Shown here piece by piece: positions 16,722 through 27,354 of a stretch of DNA of 64,000 bases. How positions within the stretch are numbered: the first letter of the stretch is position 1; each line of letters opens with the position of its first letter. The notes under the pieces were generated by a model, which worked only from the letters and a program-made list of their open reading frames with translations, had not been told where the DNA came from and did no database searches. This stretch comes from Mesorhizobium sp. NZP2077 (GTDB lineage Bacteria > Pseudomonadota > Alphaproteobacteria > Rhizobiales > Rhizobiaceae): positions 434,001 to 498,000 of the forward strand of contig NZ_CP051293.1 of assembly GCF_013170805.1 (NCBI RefSeq), in the 5' to 3' direction. The translations under genes were made by a program, and so were the position numbers.

Positions 16722-18047
16722 TCAGGTCGGCGGCGTGCCGTTCTCGGCCAGCACCGCACCGGCGAAATAGAGCGATCCGCTGATCAGGATGCGCGGCGGC
16801 GGACCGTCCCAGGTGTCGCGCAGCAGCATCAGCGCGCTGGCGACGGAACTCACCGGTTCGGCCGTTAGCCCGGCCTCCGTGGCGCGGATCGCCAGTTCGT
16901 CGTTCGGCACTCCGGCCTCGCTCATGCTCACCGGCACCGTGTAGACATGCCGGGCGAGGCCCTTGAAGGCGCGGAAATAGCCGGTCTGGTCCTTGGTGTT
17001 GATCATGCCGGAGATGAGAAACAGCGGACGCGGGTTCTTCTCCTCCTGCTCGGCCAACGCCTCCGCAATGACCACGCCGGCGCCCGGGTTGTGGCCACCG
17101 TCGAGCCAGATGTCGGCGCCCTTCGGCGCCAGCTCCACCAGCCTGCCTTGTGACAGCTTCTGCATGCGACCGGGCCAGGCGACATTGGTCATTGCCTTCT
17201 CGGCGGCGCGATGGCTGATCTCGAAGCCGGCAGCCTTGACGGCGGCGATCGCCGCAGCGGCATTAGCGAACTGGTGGCGTCCGGGCAGGCGCGGCGGCGG
17301 CAGGTCCATCAAGCCGTCCTCGTCCTGGTAGACCATGCGGCCGTTTTCCTCGAAGGCGACGAAATCCTGGCCGTAGACGAAGGTCGGGCACTCCAGCCGC
17401 TCGGCGGTTTCGATCAGCGCCTGCAGCGCCGTCTCGCTTTCCTGGGCGCCGATCACCACTGGACAGCCGCGCTTCATGATGCCGGCCTTTTCGACGGCGA
17501 TCAGTTCGACGCGGTCGCCGAGATAGGCTTCGTGGTCGAGCGAGACCGGCATGATCACCGACACCGCAGGCCGCGCGATGACATTGGTGGCGTCGAGACG
17601 ACCACCGAGGCCGACCTCGATGATCGCGGCCGCGGCCGGATGTTCGGAAAACAGAATGAATGTGACCGCGGTGAGTATCTCGAAGACGGTGATCTTCTGA
17701 CCGCCATTGGCCTTGGCGACGCGAGCGATGGCCTCGGCGAACACCTTGTCGTCGACCAGCCTGCCGCCGCCCTCGGCCGCCAGCCGGTAGCGCTCATGCC
17801 AGTTCACCAGATGCGGCGAGGTGTGCAGGTGGACAAGGTGGCCGGAGGCTTCGAGCAGGGCGCGCGAAAAGGCGGCGCAGGAGCCCTTGCCATTGGTGCC
17901 GGCGATGTGGATGACAGGCGGCAGCAAGTCCTGTGGATTGCCGAGCCGCTCCAGAAGCCGCGTGATGCGGTCGAGCGAAAGGTCGAAACCCTTCGGATGA
18001 AGCGCCATCAGGGCTTCTATTTCGCGGTCGGCTTCGAGCGTCGTCAT
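16722..18047 (-). CDS. folC: Bifunctional folylpolyglutamate/dihydrofolate synthase
   Basis: 441 residues. Mur-ligase-type ATPase with P-loop GTNGKGS at residues 50-56, the TSPHLVNWHERY and GLGGRLDATN motifs and a C-terminal ligase domain containing DGGHNPGA. It adds glutamate to dihydropteroate and to reduced folates. It lies downstream of accD in the conserved trpFBA-accD-folC order, separated by 210 bp that contain a palindromic repeat. Confidence 0.96.
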   Translation of the reverse strand: MTTLEADREIEALMALHPKGFDLSLDRITRLLERLGNPQDLLPPVIHIAGTNGKGSCAAFSRALLEASGHLVHLHTSPHLVNWHERYRLAAEGGGRLVDDKVFAEAIARVAKANGGQKITVFEILTAVTFILFSEHPAAAAIIEVGLGGRLDATNVIARPAVSVIMPVSLDHEAYLGDRVELIAVEKAGIMKRGCPVVIGAQESETALQALIETAERLECPTFVYGQDFVAFEENGRMVYQDEDGLMDLPPPRLPGRHQFANAAAAIAAVKAAGFEISHRAAEKAMTNVAWPGRMQKLSQGRLVELAPKGADIWLDGGHNPGAGVVIAEALAEQEEKNPRPLFLISGMINTKDQTGYFRAFKGLARHVYTVPVSMSEAGVPNDELAIRATEAGLTAEPVSSVASALMLLRDTWDGPPPRILISGSLYFAGAVLAENGTPPT

Positions 18048-18200
18048 GGCGGAATCCTAACGCATGACCCTGAAAACCGGAATCAGTTTCAAGAAGGGCC
18101 ACGGCGATTCGAAAAAGCTACAGCGTGCCATGGACATAGCGCAATCGCTGTTCGCGGCGCACGAGCACGTCGCATGCGACGCGCTTTGGATCTTTGTTTT

Positions 18201-18248
18201 ATGCATGCCGTTTTCCCAAAACTGAGGTCACTTTTGGGCGACATGCAT
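18201..18248. repeat. Intergenic palindromic repeat between accD and folC
   Basis: ATGCATGCCG at 18201-18210, continuing TTTTCCCAAAA to 18221, pairs with TTTTGGGCGACATGCAT (18232-18248) around a 10-nt loop, with a small internal bulge. The upstream 150 bp (from about 18060) is non-coding and includes CTGAAAACCGGAATCAG, a core shared with two other repeats in this window. It looks like a member of a dispersed rhizobial repeat family; copy number cannot be judged from one window. Confidence 0.75.
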
Positions 18249-18257
18249 GGTGCCGCG

Positions 18258-19184
18258 TCAGGCCTGCGGCCGGGCTTCGGCGGCGATCACCGCCGGCGGC
18301 AGGATTTCCGGCTCCAGCGGCTTTTGCTCGACCGGCATCTTGAGCAGCATCTTCAACAGCCGTGCGATCGTTTCGCGCAGCTCAAGCCGCGAGACCACCA
18401 TGTCGACCATGCCGTGCTCCATCAGATATTCGGAGCGCTGGAAGCCGTCCGGCAGCTTTTCGCGGATGGTCTGTTCGATGACGCGCGGCCCGGCAAAACC
18501 GATCAGCGCGCCGGGCTCGGCGATGTGCACGTCGCCCAGCATGGCGTAGGAGGCAGTAACGCCGCCGGTGGTCGGGTTGGTCAGCACGACGATGTAGGGA
18601 AGGCCGGCTTCCTTCAGCCGGTCGACGCCGACCGTGGTGCGCGGCAGTTGCATGAGGGACAAAATACCTTCCTGCATGCGGGCGCCACCGGAGGCGGCAA
18701 ACAGGATCAGCGGCCGCTTGCGCTGCAAGGCGACTTCGAAACCGTGGACGATGGCGTCACCCGCGGCCATGCCGAGCGAGCCGCCCATGAAGGCGAAATC
18801 CTGCACCGTCACCACCACCGGCAGGCCCTCGACGGTGCCCAGCGCGTTGATGATGGCGTCTTCGAGGCCGGTCTTCGCCTTGGCGTCCTTCAGCCGGTCG
18901 ACATAGCGCTTCTCATCGCGGAATTTCAGCGGATCCTGAACCACCTTGGGGTTGTCGAGCTGCTCGTACTTGCCGTCGTCGAAGAAGAATTTCAGCCGCT
19001 CCTTGGCCGAGATTTTCATGTGATGGCCCGAAGACGGGATGACGAACTGGTTGGATTCCAGATCCTTGTGGAACACCATCTCGCCGGTCTCAGGATCCTT
19101 GATCCAGAGATTCTCGGGCATGTCGGTGCGCCGGCCGAGCATCGAATTGATCTTCGGGCGAACGTAATTGGTGATCCAGTTCAT
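18258..19184 (-). CDS. accD: Acetyl-CoA carboxylase carboxyltransferase subunit beta, cysteine-free
   Basis: 308 residues. Carboxyltransferase beta chain that, with AccA, moves the carboxyl group from biotin to acetyl-CoA in fatty-acid synthesis. The crotonase-like core is clear ([44 protein letters not shown]). Many bacterial AccD proteins carry a four-cysteine zinc ribbon near the N-terminus. Here the equivalent region (residues 23-57, [15 protein letters not shown] and [10 protein letters not shown]) has no cysteine, and the whole protein contains none. The gene sits between trpA and folC, as is normal in rhizobia. Confidence 0.95.
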   Translation of the reverse strand: MNWITNYVRPKINSMLGRRTDMPENLWIKDPETGEMVFHKDLESNQFVIPSSGHHMKISAKERLKFFFDDGKYEQLDNPKVVQDPLKFRDEKRYVDRLKDAKAKTGLEDAIINALGTVEGLPVVVTVQDFAFMGGSLGMAAGDAIVHGFEVALQRKRPLILFAASGGARMQEGILSLMQLPRTTVGVDRLKEAGLPYIVVLTNPTTGGVTASYAMLGDVHIAEPGALIGFAGPRVIEQTIREKLPDGFQRSEYLMEHGMVDMVVSRLELRETIARLLKMLLKMPVEQKPLEPEILPPAVIAAEARPQA

Positions 19185-19232
19185 CGCTTCGGCTCCTGTC
19201 CTGACGAAGAGTTGGGTAAAGACGTAGGAAGA

Positions 19233-20072
19233 CTATTCGGCGGCAGCAAGGCGGGCCGAACGCACGCCTTGCGCCAGGCCACTGACCAGCGTGGCCACGG
19301 CCTCGGCCGGGTCGGCGGTCTTTTCGCCCTTCGGCCCCAGCACATTGGCGACCGCATTGACGATCGCGGTGCCGACGACGACGCCATCGGCATTGGCGCC
19401 GATGACACGCGCCTGCTCGGCGGTCTTGACGCCGAAGCCGACGCAGACCGGCAGGTCGGTGTGGCCCTTGATGCGCTTCACCGCCGCCGCCACCTTGCCG
19501 GTGTCAGCCAGTGCCGAGCCGGTGATGCCGGTCATCGACACGTAGTAGACAAAGCCCGACGTGTTCTGCAGCACCTTGGGCAGTCGCTTGTCGTCGGTGG
19601 TCGGCGTCGCCAGGCGAATGAAGTTGATGCCGGCCTTCAGCGCCGGAATGCAGAGTTCCTCGTCCATTTCCGGCGGCAGGTCGACGACGATCAGGCCATC
19701 GATGCCGCTGGCAATGGCGTCCTTGAGAAAGCGGTCGACGCCGTAGATGTAGATCGGGTTGTAATAGCCCATCAGCACGATCGGGGTTTCATCGTCACTG
19801 GTCCGGAATTCGGCCGCCATCTTCAGCGTCTTGACCAGCGTCTGGCCGCCTTTCAACGCGCGCAGGCCGGCGGCCTGGATCGCAGGGCCGTCAGCCATCG
19901 GGTCGGAGAACGGCATGCCGAGTTCGATGATGTCGGCGCCGGCCGGGGGCAGCGCCTTCATGATCGACAGCGAGGTGTCATAGTCGGGGTCGCCGCCCAT
20001 GAAATAGGTGACGAGCGCCGGGCGGCCTTCGGTCTTGAGCTTCGCCATGCGGCGGTCGATGCGGGTGGTCAT
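19233..20072 (-). CDS. trpA: Tryptophan synthase alpha chain
   Basis: 279 residues from the ATG at 20072, since the family N-terminus ([21 protein letters not shown]) begins there; the frame remains open upstream without similarity. Catalytic Glu50 ([12 protein letters not shown]) and Asp61 (MADGPAIQ) are present. It cleaves indole-3-glycerol phosphate to indole and glyceraldehyde 3-phosphate and passes indole to TrpB. Cotranscribed with trpF and trpB upstream (61-bp gap to trpB). Confidence 0.97.
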   Translation of the reverse strand: MTTRIDRRMAKLKTEGRPALVTYFMGGDPDYDTSLSIMKALPPAGADIIELGMPFSDPMADGPAIQAAGLRALKGGQTLVKTLKMAAEFRTSDDETPIVLMGYYNPIYIYGVDRFLKDAIASGIDGLIVVDLPPEMDEELCIPALKAGINFIRLATPTTDDKRLPKVLQNTSGFVYYVSMTGITGSALADTGKVAAAVKRIKGHTDLPVCVGFGVKTAEQARVIGANADGVVVGTAIVNAVANVLGPKGEKTADPAEAVATLVSGLAQGVRSARLAAAE

Positions 20073-20133
20073 GTCTGGCCCTTTGGACGAATGTTGCTCA
20101 TAATCAACTCCCAATCGAAACTGTCCAAAGGGC

Positions 20134-21384
<1,251 letters not shown>

Positions 21385-21413
21385 TCGCCGATCTCCTGTT
21401 TCGAAAGAAATAT

Positions 21414-22073
21414 TCAGGCGGCGCGGTCGTCGCGCGCGGCCCGGACGGCCCGGAAAAACTGTTCGATCAGCGCCGGATCCTTGACGCCCGGGGCTCTTTC
21501 CACGCCCGAGGAAATGTCTATTCCGGGCGGATTGGCAAGCCGAAGGGCATCGCCGATGTTGGCGGCGTTGAGCCCACCGGAAAGCATGTAATCGACGCCG
21601 GCGTCAAGGCCGGCAAGGATGCGCCAGTCGAAGGCGACGCCATTGCCGCCTGGCAATACGGAGCCCTTTGGCGGCTTGGCGTCGAACAGGAGCCGGTCGG
21701 CGACGCCGATGAATGGCTTGATACGGTCGAGATCGGCGACCTCGCTGAGCGGCAGCGCCTTCATCACCGGCAGTCCATAGCGGGCTTTCAGTTCGGCCAC
21801 CCGCTCGGGCGTTTCCGAGCCGTGGAGTTGCAGCATGTCGGGCTGCATCTTTTCGACGATCTCATCGAGGAAGGCGTCGCTGGCGTCGACCGTGACGGCG
21901 ACCGCCAAGGCCTTGCCGCGCGCCGCTTCGCGCAGACGCCCGGCTTCCACCGGCTCGACGAAGCGTGGGCTCTTGGCAAAGAAAATAAAGCCGACATGGC
22001 TGGCGCCGCCGGCCAGTGCCGCGGCCATTGCCTGGTCGGTCTTCAAGCCACAGATTTTTATATCGAGCGCCAT
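21414..22073 (-). CDS. trpF: Phosphoribosylanthranilate isomerase
   Basis: 219 residues, a TIM-barrel enzyme. KICGLK near the N-terminus holds the catalytic Cys, [13 protein letters not shown] follows, and the C-terminal [14 protein letters not shown] is the phosphate-binding part. It converts PRA to CdRP in tryptophan synthesis. It is the first gene of the minus-strand trpF-trpB-trpA-accD-folC run; a promoter should lie in 22074-22185, shared with the divergent small gene. Confidence 0.97.
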   Translation of the reverse strand: MALDIKICGLKTDQAMAAALAGGASHVGFIFFAKSPRFVEPVEAGRLREAARGKALAVAVTVDASDAFLDEIVEKMQPDMLQLHGSETPERVAELKARYGLPVMKALPLSEVADLDRIKPFIGVADRLLFDAKPPKGSVLPGGNGVAFDWRILAGLDAGVDYMLSGGLNAANIGDALRLANPPGIDISSGVERAPGVKDPALIEQFFRAVRAARDDRAA

Positions 22074-22185
22074 GGCGCGGGAATTGGCATGAAACGCGCC
22101 AAGAGTCGAGAAAAAGCATGCTGTTTGCCAGCACGACCAAAGGCGCTACCTATGGATGGACAGCTTGCCAGGCGGGAGAAAGATC

Positions 22186-22404
22186 ATGGCCGACAGAACC
22201 ATTGCCGAACTCAAGCAGAAGATCGCCCAGGCGCGCGAGGTCATCGCCCACCTGATGGACAAGGCCGCCTTCAACGGCGCCGAAGCGCACCGCGCGCTGG
22301 ATTATTTCGGCAGCGATGATTTCGACGGCAATTTTTTGCCTTGGCCGTATCATGGCGATGAGGGGCTTCGGCCGGATGAGCTTAATGCGGCAAATGATGA
22401 TTGA
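22186..22404 (+). CDS. Small conserved hypothetical protein
   Basis: 72 residues from the ATG at 22186, with CGGGAGAAAG just before it. Not recognised as a named family. The first half (ADRTIAELKQKIAQAREVIAHLMDKAAFNGAEAHRALDYF) is predicted helical; the second half is acidic and rich in Asp, Gly and Trp/Pro. No membrane segment or signal peptide. The start diverges from trpF and the stop abuts, without overlap, the stop of the convergent metallopeptidase gene. The good ribosome site and protein-like composition support a real gene. Confidence 0.65.
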   Translation: MADRTIAELKQKIAQAREVIAHLMDKAAFNGAEAHRALDYFGSDDFDGNFLPWPYHGDEGLRPDELNAANDD

Positions 22405-23163
22405 CTACTCGAACACAATCGCCTGCAACGCGCCGCCGTTGCGCTTCAGCCAGTCCTTGCAACGGTCGGTGTCGGGGCAGAGTTTTTCGCACAATTTCCA
22501 GAATTTCGGGCCGTGGTTCATCTCCTTGAGATGCGCCACTTCATGCGCGACGAGGTAGTTTATCACCGGCTGAGGCGCCATCATGATGCGCCAGGAGAAG
22601 GATAGATTGCCCTCCGAGGTGCAGGAGCCCCAGCGGCTGGAGGTGTCCTTGTAGCGGATCGCCTTGGCCCGCTTGCCGAGCGCCTCGGTGTGTTTGATCA
22701 CCAGCTTCTCGATCTCCTTCTTGGCCTCGCGCTTGAGGAAATCGGCGATGCGGCGCGGCAGATGGATCCGGTCGCCATGCACGATCAGCAGCGGTCCGCG
22801 CTCGTCGCGCGAAAGGGTGACGGTGCCGCGCTTTGACGGTTCGTGGACGATGCGGTGCGGCACACCGCGCACCGGGATCTTGATGCCCGGCCGCACCTGG
22901 GGCCGGGTCGGCACCTTGGCGAGGCGTTGTTCCAGCCAGTCCTGGTGGCGGTCGAGGAACCTGTCCACCTCGCCGCGGCGCAAGCCCGGCGGCACGGTGA
23001 TGCGCAGGCCCTGGCCGCCGGAATCGATGCGTAGCGTCAGGCGCCGCGCCCGGGCGCTCTCGACGATCTTGAGCGGCAGCGTGCGGCCGGCGACACAATA
23101 TTCTCGCTCCACGACGGGCGTGGGCTTAGGCTTGGTCAGATTGCGAAAGAAGCCGACGGTCAT
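22405..23163 (-). CDS. YgjP/SprT-like M48-type metallopeptidase (DUF45)
   Basis: 252 residues. A zinc-binding HEVAH motif is at 207-211 with a third ligand at His217 (MNHGPKFW), after the conserved SSRWGSCTSEGNLSFSWR stretch of YgjP-like proteins. The N-terminal half is a beta-rich region (LTLRIDSGGQGLRITVPPG) usual in this family. The physiological substrate of these predicted cytoplasmic proteases is unknown. Monocistronic or first in a short minus-strand unit. Confidence 0.88.
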   Translation of the reverse strand: MTVGFFRNLTKPKPTPVVEREYCVAGRTLPLKIVESARARRLTLRIDSGGQGLRITVPPGLRRGEVDRFLDRHQDWLEQRLAKVPTRPQVRPGIKIPVRGVPHRIVHEPSKRGTVTLSRDERGPLLIVHGDRIHLPRRIADFLKREAKKEIEKLVIKHTEALGKRAKAIRYKDTSSRWGSCTSEGNLSFSWRIMMAPQPVINYLVAHEVAHLKEMNHGPKFWKLCEKLCPDTDRCKDWLKRNGGALQAIVFE

Positions 23164-23201
23164 GACGGGACGATACGCGATTCGAGGGAAACGACTAGAA
23201 C

Positions 23202-23234
23202 AAAAAAGAAACGGCGCCGCTCGCGCGACGCCGT
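23202..23234 (-). terminator. Terminator of the DUF2852 gene
   Basis: Read on the minus strand, ACGGCG and CGCCGT (plus-strand 23229-23234 and 23211-23216) form a GC stem around a GC-rich loop and are followed by TTTCTTTTTTG. It lies 28 bp after the stop of the gene ending at 23262. Confidence 0.75.
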
Positions 23235-23261
23235 CGTCATACCTTGGCCTGTCGCCGGGCC

Positions 23262-23738
23262 TCAGTCGTCAAGCAGGTTCGAGCCCTTGCCACGCTTGGT
23301 GGTTTCAGTGCTCGGATCGGTCTTCGCAGGCGCAGTCGACTTGTTGCGGTTCGCCATGAAGCGATCGAACTCGTCCTGATCCTTGGCGCGGCGCAATTCG
23401 CGGGCGTACTCGTCGAACTGCGTCAGCATCTCGTCGAGCTTGCGGCGCTCTTCATTAAGGCGCTCAAGCTCCTTTTCGCGCCAGTCGTCGAAAGCGACGT
23501 TGCCGGTGCGAGCGGAGCCATTGCCCCAGCGCGCGGCCTTGTCCGACCCGCGGCGGCGGCCGGCGAAGATGCCGTCTGTAGCGCGGTTGACGTCACGCTT
23601 GAAGCCGTCGAGCCGGTCGCCCCAGATGATGTAGGCGAGCATGGCGAAGCCGAGCGGCCAGAACACCATGAAGCCGATCACCATCAACGCGATGGTTGCC
23701 GGCGTCCAGGCCGGGCGGATCAATGCAGATGTGTTCAT
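23262..23738 (-). CDS. DUF2852 family membrane protein
   Basis: 158 residues. One clear hydrophobic segment near the N-terminus (about 15-40, TIALMVIGFMVFWPLGFAML) is followed by a charged cytoplasmic domain with a long predicted coiled coil (WREKELERLNEERRKLDEMLTQFDEYARELR). This arrangement matches the DUF2852 family found mainly in alphaproteobacteria; its role is not known. A strong terminator follows it. Confidence 0.8.
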   Translation of the reverse strand: MNTSALIRPAWTPATIALMVIGFMVFWPLGFAMLAYIIWGDRLDGFKRDVNRATDGIFAGRRRGSDKAARWGNGSARTGNVAFDDWREKELERLNEERRKLDEMLTQFDEYARELRRAKDQDEFDRFMANRNKSTAPAKTDPSTETTKRGKGSNLLDD

Positions 23739-23855
23739 TTTCTCCCATTCCTTCGGTTGGAGACAGCCAGGAACGGCTGCGTGGAATCGAAATGGGAAGG
23801 CAAAAACGGCGATTCAAGACAAGGTCCGCCAAAACCGGACAAGCTTCTGAAATGA

Positions 23856-24998
23856 TTATCGCTTTTTGAGCATATCGAGGAAAAGCACGACCAGCCCGGC
23901 AATCAGGCCCCAGAACGCGGCGCCGACGCCAAACAGCGTCAGACCGGTGGCGGTGACGACAAAGGTGACGGTGGCGGCCATGCGGTCGCCCTCGTCTTTC
24001 AGAGCGATCGCCAGCGCGTTGGCGAGCGACGCCATCAGCGCCAGACCCGCCACCAGCACGATCAGGCTCTGCGGCAGGACGGCGAAGATCGCCACCAGCG
24101 AGGCGCCGAAAATCGCGAAGATAAGATAGGCGAGCGCATAGAACGGGCCGGTCTTCCAGCGTTCGGCGGGGTCGGGATGGACGTCCGGCCCGGTGCAGAT
24201 CGCCGCCGAGATCGCCGCCAGATTGGTGGTGGAACCGCCGAACGGCGCCGACAGCAGCGAAAACAAGCCGGTGACACCGATCAGCGGGCCAGGCTCCGGG
24301 TGGTAGCCGGCGGCGCGCAGCACGGCGAGGCCTGAGAGGTTCTGCGAAGCCATGGTGACGAGGTAGAGCGGCAGCGCCAGGCCGATCATCGCCTTGGCGG
24401 TGAAATCAGGCGCAATCAGCGTCAGCGTCGACAATTCCGGCGTCGGCAGGCCGCCGACGCGGCCGGTGAGAAACGCGGCCAGACCACCGCCGATCAGCAC
24501 CGCCAGCACCGACAGCGCCGGGTTGAACAGGCGGATGACGAAGAACACTGCGATCAGCGGCAGGATCAGCCAGGGGTCGACGGGGATTGTCTTGACCGCA
24601 TTGAGGACGAAGGTGACGACGATGCCGGCCAGCATGCCTGAGGCGACCGAGGGCGGTATCCTGGAGATCAGCTGCGTCAACGGCCGAAACAGGCCGGTGG
24701 CGATCAACAGGATGGCGGTGACGATGAAGGCGGCGATGGCCTCGCCGATTGAAAAGCCGGTTGACGCCGCCATCAGCGCCAGGCCCGGCGTCGACCAGGC
24801 GGTGATGACAGGCATTTTCGTGCGCCAGGACAGCCACAGGCTTTCGATCGCCATGGCCAGGCAAATGGTCGTCACCCAACTCGCCGTCTGGATTTGCGTC
24901 GCACCGACGGCGTGGGCGGCGGCAATGACGATGGCCAGCGTGCCGCCAAAGCCGACGATGGCGGCGACGAAGGCCGAGATCGGGATCGAGAGGCGCAT
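23856..24998 (-). CDS. benE: BenE-family benzoate/H+ symporter
   Basis: 380 residues from the ATG at 24998; the open frame above it overlaps the hydrolase gene and has no family similarity. There are about 11-12 hydrophobic segments, starting RLSIPISAFVAAIVGFGGTLAIVIAAAHAVG, and the SAPFGGSTTNLAAISAAICTG segment is typical of BenE. The name implies aromatic-acid uptake, but no benzoate catabolic genes are nearby, so the substrate is open. The start lies 2 bp after the stop of the upstream alpha/beta hydrolase, which suggests cotranscription. Confidence 0.88.
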   Translation of the reverse strand: MRLSIPISAFVAAIVGFGGTLAIVIAAAHAVGATQIQTASWVTTICLAMAIESLWLSWRTKMPVITAWSTPGLALMAASTGFSIGEAIAAFIVTAILLIATGLFRPLTQLISRIPPSVASGMLAGIVVTFVLNAVKTIPVDPWLILPLIAVFFVIRLFNPALSVLAVLIGGGLAAFLTGRVGGLPTPELSTLTLIAPDFTAKAMIGLALPLYLVTMASQNLSGLAVLRAAGYHPEPGPLIGVTGLFSLLSAPFGGSTTNLAAISAAICTGPDVHPDPAERWKTGPFYALAYLIFAIFGASLVAIFAVLPQSLIVLVAGLALMASLANALAIALKDEGDRMAATVTFVVTATGLTLFGVGAAFWGLIAGLVVLFLDMLKKR

Positions 24999-25000
24999 CG

Positions 25001-25771
25001 TCACTTGCCCCGCGCGGCCATGTCGCCGACCGCCCGCAGCAGCATGTCGAGATCCTGGGGCCGCGACAGGCGATGGTCGCCGTCGGGGATCAGCGACAGC
25101 GTGACATCGTCGGCCGGCAGCAGACTGACCAGTTTCAAAGCATGGCTCGACGGTACGTCCGGATCGGCCAGGCCCTGCAGGATGTGCACCGGGCAATGGG
25201 TGTCGATCGGCCCGGTCATGACCCGGTTGGCACGACCGTCCGCGATCAGGGCGCGCGTGTAGATGTAGGGTTCCGTGGAATAGTCGGAGGGCTCGGCGAA
25301 GAAGCCTTTCTCGGCGAGGTCGCGCTTTTGCGCTTCGGTCAGCACCGGTTCGACCAGCTCAGAGGTAAAATCCGGCGCCGGCGCCAGCAGCACCAGGCCG
25401 ACGACGTTTGCGTCGCCCGTCTTGCGCAATTCCTGCACCATGCGCAGCGCGATCCAGGCGCCCATCGACGAGCCGACCAGGATCTGATCGCCCTTGGCGA
25501 AATGCCGGAACACGGCAAGACTCTGCGCCAGCCATGTCGAAATCGTGCCGTCGGCAAACGCGCCCCCGGATTCGCCGTTGCCGGAATAGTCATGACGCAG
25601 GAAGGCCCGGCCTTCCCTCGCCGCCCAGTCCGAAAGCGTCTGCGCTTTCGTGCCCAGCATGTCCGACTTGTAGCCACCCAGCCAGACAATGCCAGGCGTC
25701 GAGCCTGCCGTGTGGCGCACGGCGATGCGCGATCCATCTACATCGAGAAAGCTTGGGGGCGTGACGGTCAT
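25001..25771 (-). CDS. Alpha/beta hydrolase (ABHD10-like)
   Basis: 256 residues. The nucleophile elbow GSSMGAW puts Ser102 as catalytic; the acid is probably in LQGLADPDVP and the base His in PDGDHRLSR near the C-terminus. An early GGYKSDMLGTKA oxyanion region and HDYSGNGESGG are typical of the prolyl-oligopeptidase-like ABHD10 thioesterase group. Likely a cytoplasmic esterase or thioesterase of unknown substrate. Pairing with a BenE transporter hints at uptake and hydrolysis of a small acid conjugate, but that is inference. Confidence 0.85.
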   Translation of the reverse strand: MTVTPPSFLDVDGSRIAVRHTAGSTPGIVWLGGYKSDMLGTKAQTLSDWAAREGRAFLRHDYSGNGESGGAFADGTISTWLAQSLAVFRHFAKGDQILVGSSMGAWIALRMVQELRKTGDANVVGLVLLAPAPDFTSELVEPVLTEAQKRDLAEKGFFAEPSDYSTEPYIYTRALIADGRANRVMTGPIDTHCPVHILQGLADPDVPSSHALKLVSLLPADDVTLSLIPDGDHRLSRPQDLDMLLRAVGDMAARGK

Positions 25772-25992
25772 GGCTTTTTCCTCAGGCCCCTCTTTTTGGC
25801 TCGGGGTTCTTGTGGCACAGCCACAGGCGCGGCGAAAAGTGCTCGCGCTGTTTCTTTGTTTGGTGCAGGCAGTGATCAGGGTGATTTTCTGTCAATGCTG
25901 TGCTATTGACTCCGCCCGCGCGCTCACCACATTGCGCGTCCACGCATCAAGACTGACAAATCCTGAACGAAACGGCCAAGGAGACCACGACC

Positions 25993-26529
25993 ATTCGCAG
26001 ACCTTTCAAAGCAGCGGCGCCGACCAAGGATGGGCCGCGCTCCAACCGTGATATCCGGGTTCCCCGGGTCCAGCTTATCGACGCCGAAGGCCAGAACCGC
26101 GGCGATGTTTCCATCAACGACGCATTGCTGCTCGCCGAAGAGGCCGGGCTCGATCTGGTCGAGATATCACCCAATGCGGTACCGCCCGTCGTAAAGATCC
26201 TCGATCTCGGCAAGTTGAAATACGCCAACCAGAAGAAGGCGGCCGAGGCGCGCAAGAACCAGAAGGTCATCGAGATCAAGGAGATCAAGATGCGGCCGAA
26301 CATCGACAGCCATGACTACGAGACCAAGATGAAGGCGGTGCGCCGCTTCTTCGAGGAAGGCGACAAGGTCAAGCTGACGCTGCGCTTCCGCGGTCGCGAG
26401 ATGGCGCATATGGAACTCGGCATGCAGCTTCTGAACAAGGTGCGCGAGGAAGTGGCAACCATCGCCAAGGTCGAGGCGGAGCCGAAGCTCGAAGGCCGCC
26501 AGATGATGATGGTGCTGGCGCCGCGCTAA
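25993..26529 (+). CDS. infC: Translation initiation factor IF-3, AUU start
   Basis: 178 residues when translation begins at ATT 25993-25995. The Shine-Dalgarno AAGGAG (25978-25983) lies 9 nt upstream, and the frame runs without break into the recognised IF-3 sequence ([19 protein letters not shown], then [16 protein letters not shown] and [18 protein letters not shown]). No ATG or GTG gives a full-length protein. IF-3 binds the 30S subunit and checks the start codon. A rare start at infC is a known autoregulatory device: IF-3 rejects AUU, so the protein limits its own synthesis. A terminator follows. Confidence 0.95.
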   Translation: MRRPFKAAAPTKDGPRSNRDIRVPRVQLIDAEGQNRGDVSINDALLLAEEAGLDLVEISPNAVPPVVKILDLGKLKYANQKKAAEARKNQKVIEIKEIKMRPNIDSHDYETKMKAVRRFFEEGDKVKLTLRFRGREMAHMELGMQLLNKVREEVATIAKVEAEPKLEGRQMMMVLAPR

Positions 26530-26609
26530 GGCGCGCCGTCAGCGACATCACGGCGTGGTCACGATAAGGTTAGGCGTGGCCATTACGCTAAATCCTCCTG
26601 AATTGTGTT

Positions 26610-26647
26610 ACAGGCCGTCCCGGCGATTGGTGGGACGCCTGTTTTTT
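26610..26647 (+). terminator. Rho-independent terminator after infC
   Basis: ACAGG-C-CGTCCC (26610-26621) pairs with GGGACG-CCTGT (26632-26642) with a single bulged C, followed by TTTTTT. It lies 80 bp beyond the infC stop. Confidence 0.85.
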
Positions 26648-26696
26648 GGCGAAAGCTGCGATCGCCGGCTAAGCTCTTCGACGATCGGGTATTCCC

Positions 26697-27323
26697 TTGG
26701 ACAATGAAGTCAAATACGGGCTGGGGAATTACCAGCAGATGCGCCGGTTGGTGCTTGCCGTGCTCGTGGTGGTGCTGTTTTTGGCACTGCTGTTCGGCCA
26801 ATCGACCTTCCCACCCGACACGCCGGTGCATGAAACGATCGAGATGTTCGGCGTGCTGCTGATCTTCCTCGGCATCGTCGGGCGCCTTTGGTCGACGCTC
26901 TATATAGGCGGGCGCAAATCTTCCGAGGTGGTGACGGGCGGACCCTACTCGATCACCCGCAACCCGCTCTATGTGTTCTCGACCGTGGCCGCGGCCGGCG
27001 TTGGCGCGCAGATCGGCTCGTTCTCCGGCATCGTTCTCTTCGCTGCTCTGTGCGCGGGCGCCTTCCACATCGTCATCCTGCGCGAGGAGAAGTTTCTCAA
27101 GGAAGCGCTCGGCGCGCCCTATCAGGCCTACCTGGACAAGGTGCCGCGCTTCTTCCCGAACCTCTCCCTTTACCAAGAGGGCGATACAGGCAGCTTCAAG
27201 CCGCGTCTGCTGCTCACCACGCTGCTCGACGGGCTGGTGTTCCTGATCGCGCTGCCCGCCTTCGAACTGATCGACGGCGCGCAGCAGTCGGGCATGCTGC
27301 CGGTGTGGTTTACGCTGCCCTGA
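26697..27323 (+). CDS. Isoprenylcysteine carboxyl methyltransferase-type membrane methyltransferase
   Basis: 208 residues from a TTG at 26697; the first in-frame ATG is at 26739 (Met15), so the start is uncertain. There are four to five hydrophobic segments. GGPYSITRNPLYVFSTV and LREEKFLKEALGAPYQAYLDKVPRFFP are the SAM-binding and C-terminal signatures of the ICMT/PEMT/NnrU-like family of membrane methyltransferases. The acceptor in bacteria is usually unknown. It stands alone between the infC terminator and the rpmI promoter. Confidence 0.78.
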   Translation: MDNEVKYGLGNYQQMRRLVLAVLVVVLFLALLFGQSTFPPDTPVHETIEMFGVLLIFLGIVGRLWSTLYIGGRKSSEVVTGGPYSITRNPLYVFSTVAAAGVGAQIGSFSGIVLFAALCAGAFHIVILREEKFLKEALGAPYQAYLDKVPRFFPNLSLYQEGDTGSFKPRLLLTTLLDGLVFLIALPAFELIDGAQQSGMLPVWFTLP

Positions 27324-27354
27324 CCGGGGACCGAGCGTCGCACGGCCTGAGGTG

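Noticed and set aside
18258..19184. AccD as a decaying pseudogene because its zinc cysteines are gone
   Set aside because: The carboxyltransferase core is complete and the gene holds its conserved place in the trp-acc-fol cluster.
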